DNA of 52,485 nucleotides from Prevotella sp. UBA2754. Its GTDB lineage: Bacteria > Bacteroidota > Bacteroidia > Bacteroidales > Bacteroidaceae. Made by a program: the position numbers and the translations under genes. The stretch covers positions 1 through 52,485 of the forward strand of contig DEJG01000022.1 of assembly GCA_002353295.1 (NCBI GenBank), in the 5' to 3' direction. Each line of letters begins with the position of its first letter. The stretch's first letter is position 1. Shown here piece after piece: positions 49,219 to 52,485 of this stretch. Under the pieces are notes generated by a model. That model was not told where the DNA came from. It was given only the letters and a program-made list of their open reading frames with translations, and did not search any database.

Positions 49219-50922
49219 TTATTCAATAATTTCTTTGGCTCTCGCTAATGCGAGGTCGATGTGGTTGCAAATGTTCTCTGTACCAATGATGCGCTCAAAG
49301 TTGTTGCGCTTCAGAACCGTCTCAACCTTCTCATTGACACCCGAGAGGACAACGGTGACGCCCTCTTTCTGACTCATCAGACACATGTTTTCGAGGTTAT
49401 GCAGACCCGTGGAGTCGATGAAAGGTACCTTGCGCATTCGGATGATGCGTACCTTGGGACGACTGCCGTAGCGTGCCATGATGTCCTCAAAGCGGTTGCC
49501 GGCCCCGAAGAAGTAAGGACCGTTGATTTCATAAACCTCCACGCCTTCAGGGATGGTGAGGTGTTCCAGGTTGCCACGCTCCATATCTGCATCTTCGTTG
49601 AGGTCTATCTCGTTGAGAACGGCATGCACGTCGGTAGTCTCTGCCATGCGTCGCATAAACAGCAGACAGGCGCAGATGAGCCCGAACTCGATAGCGACGG
49701 TGAGGTCGAAGATGATGGTGAGGAAAAAGGTGAGCAGCAGTACCGTGATGTCGCTTTTGGGATTGCGCAACATGGCGAGGAACGAACGCCAACCACTCAT
49801 ACCATAAGCGACGACAACGAGTACGCCAGCCAGACACGCCATCGGTATATACTGTGCCAGTGGCATGAGGAACAGGAATATGAGCAGCAGTACGGCAGCA
49901 TGGATGATACCAGCAATAGGGGTACGTCCGCCATTATTGATGTTGGTCATGGTGCGGGCGATGGCTCCTGTGGCAGGAATACCTCCGAAGATAGGCGATG
50001 CAATATTGGCAATGCCCTGTCCGATAAGCTCGGTGTTGGAGTTGTGGTGGTCGCCTATAACACCGTCGGCCACGGTAGCGGAGAGCAGACTCTCGATGGC
50101 ACCAAGAACGGCAATGGTGACGGCTGGTCCGACGAGCCCTTTAATAGTCTCCCAGGAAAGTTCTGGTACAACAGCCCCAGGCAGTGTGGAATTGATGCTG
50201 AAACGGTCGCCGATAGTTTCAATGGTGGTGACACCGGCATATGTTTTCAACAAGAGAGCCGCAATCGTCACCACAATGATGGCTACCAGTGAACCAGGCA
50301 GCGAACGCAAAGGCGATAGTCTGAACATACGTGCCAGAATAGGCCATACGGCAATGATGACAACGCTGACTATACCCATCAATGCACTCCAAGGGTCAAT
50401 ATGCGTGATGTTGACAAAATAAGCAATCCATTTCTCTACAAAGTCTGTAGGTACGACATCCATCTGCATACCTAGCAGGTCCTTGATCTGTGTGGTAAAA
50501 ATGGTGACGGCAATACCACTCGTGAAGCCTACCACAATAGGATAGGGGATATATTTGATGATCGTACCCAGACGGAGTGCACCCAACAATATAAGGAATA
50601 CGCCAGCCATCAGTGTGGCAATGGTAAGTCCCTGTATGCCATACTGTTGGATGATGCCATAAACAATGACGATAAAAGCACCAGTGGGGCCACCTATCTG
50701 CACTTTCGAACCTCCGAATAGTGAAATCATCAGTCCGGCAACAATGGCTGTGATGATGCCTTTTTCGGGACTGACACCACTGGCAATACCAAAAGCAATA
50801 GCTAAGGGCAGTGCCACAATGCCAACGATGATGCCAGCCATGAGGTCGGCCATGAATGTTTTTCGATCGTAATTCTTGATAGCCGAAAACATCTTCGGCT
50901 TAAAATCCAATGTCTTTACCAT
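49219..50922 (-). CDS. SulP-family anion transporter with STAS domain
   Basis: 567-residue inner-membrane transporter of the SulP (SLC26-like) family, with 12-14 hydrophobic segments and the conserved blocks VALPLAIAFGIASGVSPEKGIITAIVAGL, LFGGSKVQIGGPTGAF and IASPIFGGIPATGAIARTMTNINNGGRTPIAGIIHA. The C-terminal STAS domain (about 440-560) contains VEVYEINGPYFFGAGNRFEDIMARY and VPFIDSTGLHNLENM, with the Ser-Thr site of anti-sigma-antagonist-like domains. Substrate may be sulfate, bicarbonate or a dicarboxylate. Own promoter at 50952-50959. Confidence 0.9.
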   Translation of the reverse strand: MVKTLDFKPKMFSAIKNYDRKTFMADLMAGIIVGIVALPLAIAFGIASGVSPEKGIITAIVAGLMISLFGGSKVQIGGPTGAFIVIVYGIIQQYGIQGLTIATLMAGVFLILLGALRLGTIIKYIPYPIVVGFTSGIAVTIFTTQIKDLLGMQMDVVPTDFVEKWIAYFVNITHIDPWSALMGIVSVVIIAVWPILARMFRLSPLRSLPGSLVAIIVVTIAALLLKTYAGVTTIETIGDRFSINSTLPGAVVPELSWETIKGLVGPAVTIAVLGAIESLLSATVADGVIGDHHNSNTELIGQGIANIASPIFGGIPATGAIARTMTNINNGGRTPIAGIIHAAVLLLIFLFLMPLAQYIPMACLAGVLVVVAYGMSGWRSFLAMLRNPKSDITVLLLTFFLTIIFDLTVAIEFGLICACLLFMRRMAETTDVHAVLNEIDLNEDADMERGNLEHLTIPEGVEVYEINGPYFFGAGNRFEDIMARYGSRPKVRIIRMRKVPFIDSTGLHNLENMCLMSQKEGVTVVLSGVNEKVETVLKRNNFERIIGTENICNHIDLALARAKEIIE

Positions 50923-50951
50923 ATTTTTATGTACTATTCTGAAAACAGCGG

Positions 50952-50959
50952 CAAAGGTA
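50952..50959 (-). promoter_or_regulatory. -7 promoter element for the SulP gene
   Basis: The minus strand reads TACCTTTG, matching TAnnTTTG, 30 bases upstream of the ATG at 50922. Confidence 0.6.
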
Positions 50960-50960
50960 C

Positions 50961-50998
50961 AAAAATAAAATAAGGTGGCACAACGTTTGCCACCTTAT
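50961..50998 (-). terminator. Intrinsic terminator after mscL
   Basis: Stem ATAAGGTGGCA / TGCCACCTTAT (11 bp) with a 7-base loop and a T-rich tail on the minus strand. The tail abuts the SulP promoter. Confidence 0.85.
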
Positions 50999-51025
50999 AT
51001 TATTTAAGAAGGTTGTTTTCTTGAT

Positions 51026-51448
51026 TTATTTCTGTTTCAACAGATCACGAATCTCAGCGAGCAACTCCTCCTGAGTAGGACCAGCTGGAGCCTCTGGTGC
51101 TGGTTCTTCCTTTTGGCGCTTCAGTTTGTTCATAGCCTTAATCATGATGAAGATACAGAAGGCAATGATAATGAAGTCGAGAATGTTCTGAATAAACTGT
51201 CCATAAGCAAAAACGGCAGCGCCAGCTTCCTTGGCTTCTGCTAAAGTCTTGAATGAGCCGTCGCCCAAAACTACAAACAGGTCGGTAAAGCTGATGCCGC
51301 CTGTGCAGATACTGATGATAGGCATAAGAATGTCTTCTACCAAGCTGGAGATGATCTTACCGAAAGCACCACCGATGATTACACCGACAGCCATGTCCAT
51401 TACGTTGCCCTTCATGGCAAACTCTTTGAATTCACTAATAAATCCCAT
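51026..51448 (-). CDS. mscL: Large-conductance mechanosensitive channel
   Basis: 140-residue inner-membrane channel opened by membrane tension on hypo-osmotic shock. MGFISEFKEFAMKGNVMDMAVGVIIGGAFGKIISSLVEDILMP is the classic MscL N-terminal amphipathic helix and first membrane helix; the second helix is ILDFIIIAFCIFIMIKAMN, followed by a Pro/Glu/Ala linker and a C-terminal bundle helix (TQEELLAEIRDLLKQ). Own gene with a terminator downstream. The 219-base spacer to gap is AT-rich; I see no clear promoter for mscL. Confidence 0.96.
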   Translation of the reverse strand: MGFISEFKEFAMKGNVMDMAVGVIIGGAFGKIISSLVEDILMPIISICTGGISFTDLFVVLGDGSFKTLAEAKEAGAAVFAYGQFIQNILDFIIIAFCIFIMIKAMNKLKRQKEEPAPEAPAGPTQEELLAEIRDLLKQK

Positions 51449-51610
51449 AATCTTAAAATTTTAATGTTTAACGTATAATATCTTTAATTTGCAATCTGCG
51501 TTTTACAATCTTGCACATAAATCCTTGATTTATCTCATTTTTAATGTTTAATGATTAAACTTTAATCTTAATTAAGACAGAAATCAAGTGCAAATATAGA
51601 TATTTTTTTG

Positions 51611-51618
51611 TAACTTTG
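51611..51618 (+). promoter_or_regulatory. -7 promoter element for gap
   Basis: TAACTTTG matches TAnnTTTG in a T-rich region; the gap ATG is 50 bases downstream. The rest of the 51449-51667 spacer holds no gene. Confidence 0.6.
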
Positions 51619-51667
51619 TGCCCGAAAATGAAAAAATTTTATTAAACCCTTTAAATAATTAAAAGAA

Positions 51668-52485
51668 ATGACAAAAGTAGCAATTAACGGTTTCGGCCGT
51701 ATCGGTCGCCTCGCATTCCGTCAGATGTTTGAGGCTGAAGGTTATGAGGTAGTAGCTATCAACGACTTGACCAGCCCAAAGATGCTGGCTCATCTGTTGA
51801 AGTATGACACCGCTCAGGGTGGTTTCTGTGGCAAGTTCGGTGAGAACAAGCACACTGTAGAGGCTGGTGAGGATTACATCGTTGTTGATGGTAAGAAAAT
51901 CACTATTTATGCTATTCCTAACGCTGCTGAGCTGCCTTGGGGTAAGCTGGATGTAGATGTTGTTTTGGAGTGCACAGGTTTCTATACATCAAAGGAGAAG
52001 GCTTCAGCTCACCTGACAGCTGGTGCTAAGAAGGTTGTTATCTCTGCTCCTGCTGGTAACGATCTGCCTACTATTGTTTACAATGTAAACCACAAGACTC
52101 TGACTCCTGCTGACACTGTTATCTCAGCTGCTTCTTGCACCACCAACTGCTTGGCTCCTATGACCAAGGCTCTGAACGATTTCGCTCCTATCCAGAGCGG
52201 TATCATGACAACTGTTCACGCTTACACTGGTGACCAGATGATTCTTGACGGTCCTCAGCGCAAGGGTGATGTTCAGCGTGCTCGTGCTGGTGCTCAGAAC
52301 ATCGTTCCTAACTCAACTGGTGCTGCTAAGGCTATCGGTCTTGTAATTCCTGAGCTGAATGGTAAGTTGATCGGTGCTGCTCAGCGCGTTCCAACTCCTA
52401 CAGGTTCTACCACTATCCTGCACGCTGTTGTTAAGGGTGAGGTAACTGTTGAGGGTATCAACGCTGCTATGAAGGCTGCTACCAA
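51668..52485 (+). CDS. gap: Glyceraldehyde-3-phosphate dehydrogenase, 3' end cut by window edge
   Basis: 272 residues of an NAD-dependent glycolytic GAPDH, open to the window end. TKVAINGFGRIGRLAFRQMFE is the NAD-binding N-terminus; the catalytic cysteine is in SAASCTTNCLAPMTKAL, followed by GIMTTVHAYTGDQMILDGPQRKGDVQRARAGAQNIVPNSTGAAKAIG and LNGKLIGAAQRVPTPTGSTT. About 60 residues are missing at the C-terminus. Codon usage is strongly biased, as expected for a highly expressed gene. Confidence 0.97.
   Translation, partial: MTKVAINGFGRIGRLAFRQMFEAEGYEVVAINDLTSPKMLAHLLKYDTAQGGFCGKFGENKHTVEAGEDYIVVDGKKITIYAIPNAAELPWGKLDVDVVLECTGFYTSKEKASAHLTAGAKKVVISAPAGNDLPTIVYNVNHKTLTPADTVISAASCTTNCLAPMTKALNDFAPIQSGIMTTVHAYTGDQMILDGPQRKGDVQRARAGAQNIVPNSTGAAKAIGLVIPELNGKLIGAAQRVPTPTGSTTILHAVVKGEVTVEGINAAMKAAT

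Noticed and set aside
49261..50292. 343-codon plus-strand frame antisense to the SulP gene
   Set aside because: SulP and STAS motifs are unambiguous on the minus strand.

Overview
The window reads as chromosomal DNA of a Prevotella-like member of the Bacteroidales. Evidence seen directly: many genes are preceded by the Bacteroidetes -7 element TAnnTTTG and lack strong Shine-Dalgarno sequences; exported proteins include lipoproteins, glycosidases, a streptopain-type C10 protease with a Prevotella-style C-terminal tail, and a TatA/TatC pair without TatB. Genus-level placement is inference. No insertion sequence, prophage, CRISPR array, rRNA or plasmid gene was seen.

Layout. 1-5.9 kb: small oxidoreductase and stress-type genes (5'-truncated cupin, two FMN-binding split-barrel proteins, an AraC DNA-binding remnant, a sugar O-acetyltransferase, an SDR oxidoreductase, a PheC-like lipoprotein, an AlkD-family protein, a GNAT acetyltransferase). 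5.9-10.4 kb: pectinesterase, NUDIX hydrolase, a small membrane protein, a HAD phosphatase lipoprotein and a secreted protein of unknown function. 10.5-26.4 kb: a carbohydrate/phosphate scavenging island with GH127/GH146, a MINPP-like phosphatase, a four-gene minus-strand operon (GH9, DUF4380-like protein, unknown TIM-barrel protein, GH3) and a divergent plus-strand pair (CE1-type esterase, GH3 beta-xylosidase). It has no SusC/SusD pair or local regulator, so glycan uptake must be encoded elsewhere.

26.4-30.2 kb: a compact minus-strand operon tatA-tatC-(NapH/NapG-like fusion)-(Tat-signal Fe-S aldo/keto reductase), where a translocase appears to be co-transcribed with its own cargo. 30.3-38 kb: MgtC-like protein, type II pantothenate kinase, a TPR/PP2C signalling protein, tRNA-Phe, a C10 protease with an upstream secreted partner, and an orphan AraC DNA-binding fragment. 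38-42.9 kb: sppA-lpxK-punA-thiL operon. 43-45.3 kb: groES-groEL behind a sigma-54-like promoter, followed by a possible small RNA. 45.3-49.2 kb: an AmgK-like kinase fused to a RapZ C-terminal domain, a MurU-like nucleotidyltransferase (together a probable muramic acid recycling pair), then guaA. 49.2-52.5 kb: SulP transporter, mscL and the 5' part of gap.

The most unusual signals are: short tandem repeats placed inside housekeeping genes (the same heptamer CTCAACT in guaA and thiL, another heptamer at the tatA/tatC junction, a 9-mer shared by the Fe-S fusion gene and the groES-groEL spacer); the Tat/Fe-S operon with an apparent internal twin-arginine-like signal; the kinase-RapZ fusion; the sigma-54-like site before groESL; a half-degenerate duplicated esterase; and an unrecognised 633-residue barrel protein in the glycosidase operon. 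All functional calls come from reading motifs by eye; no database search was run.
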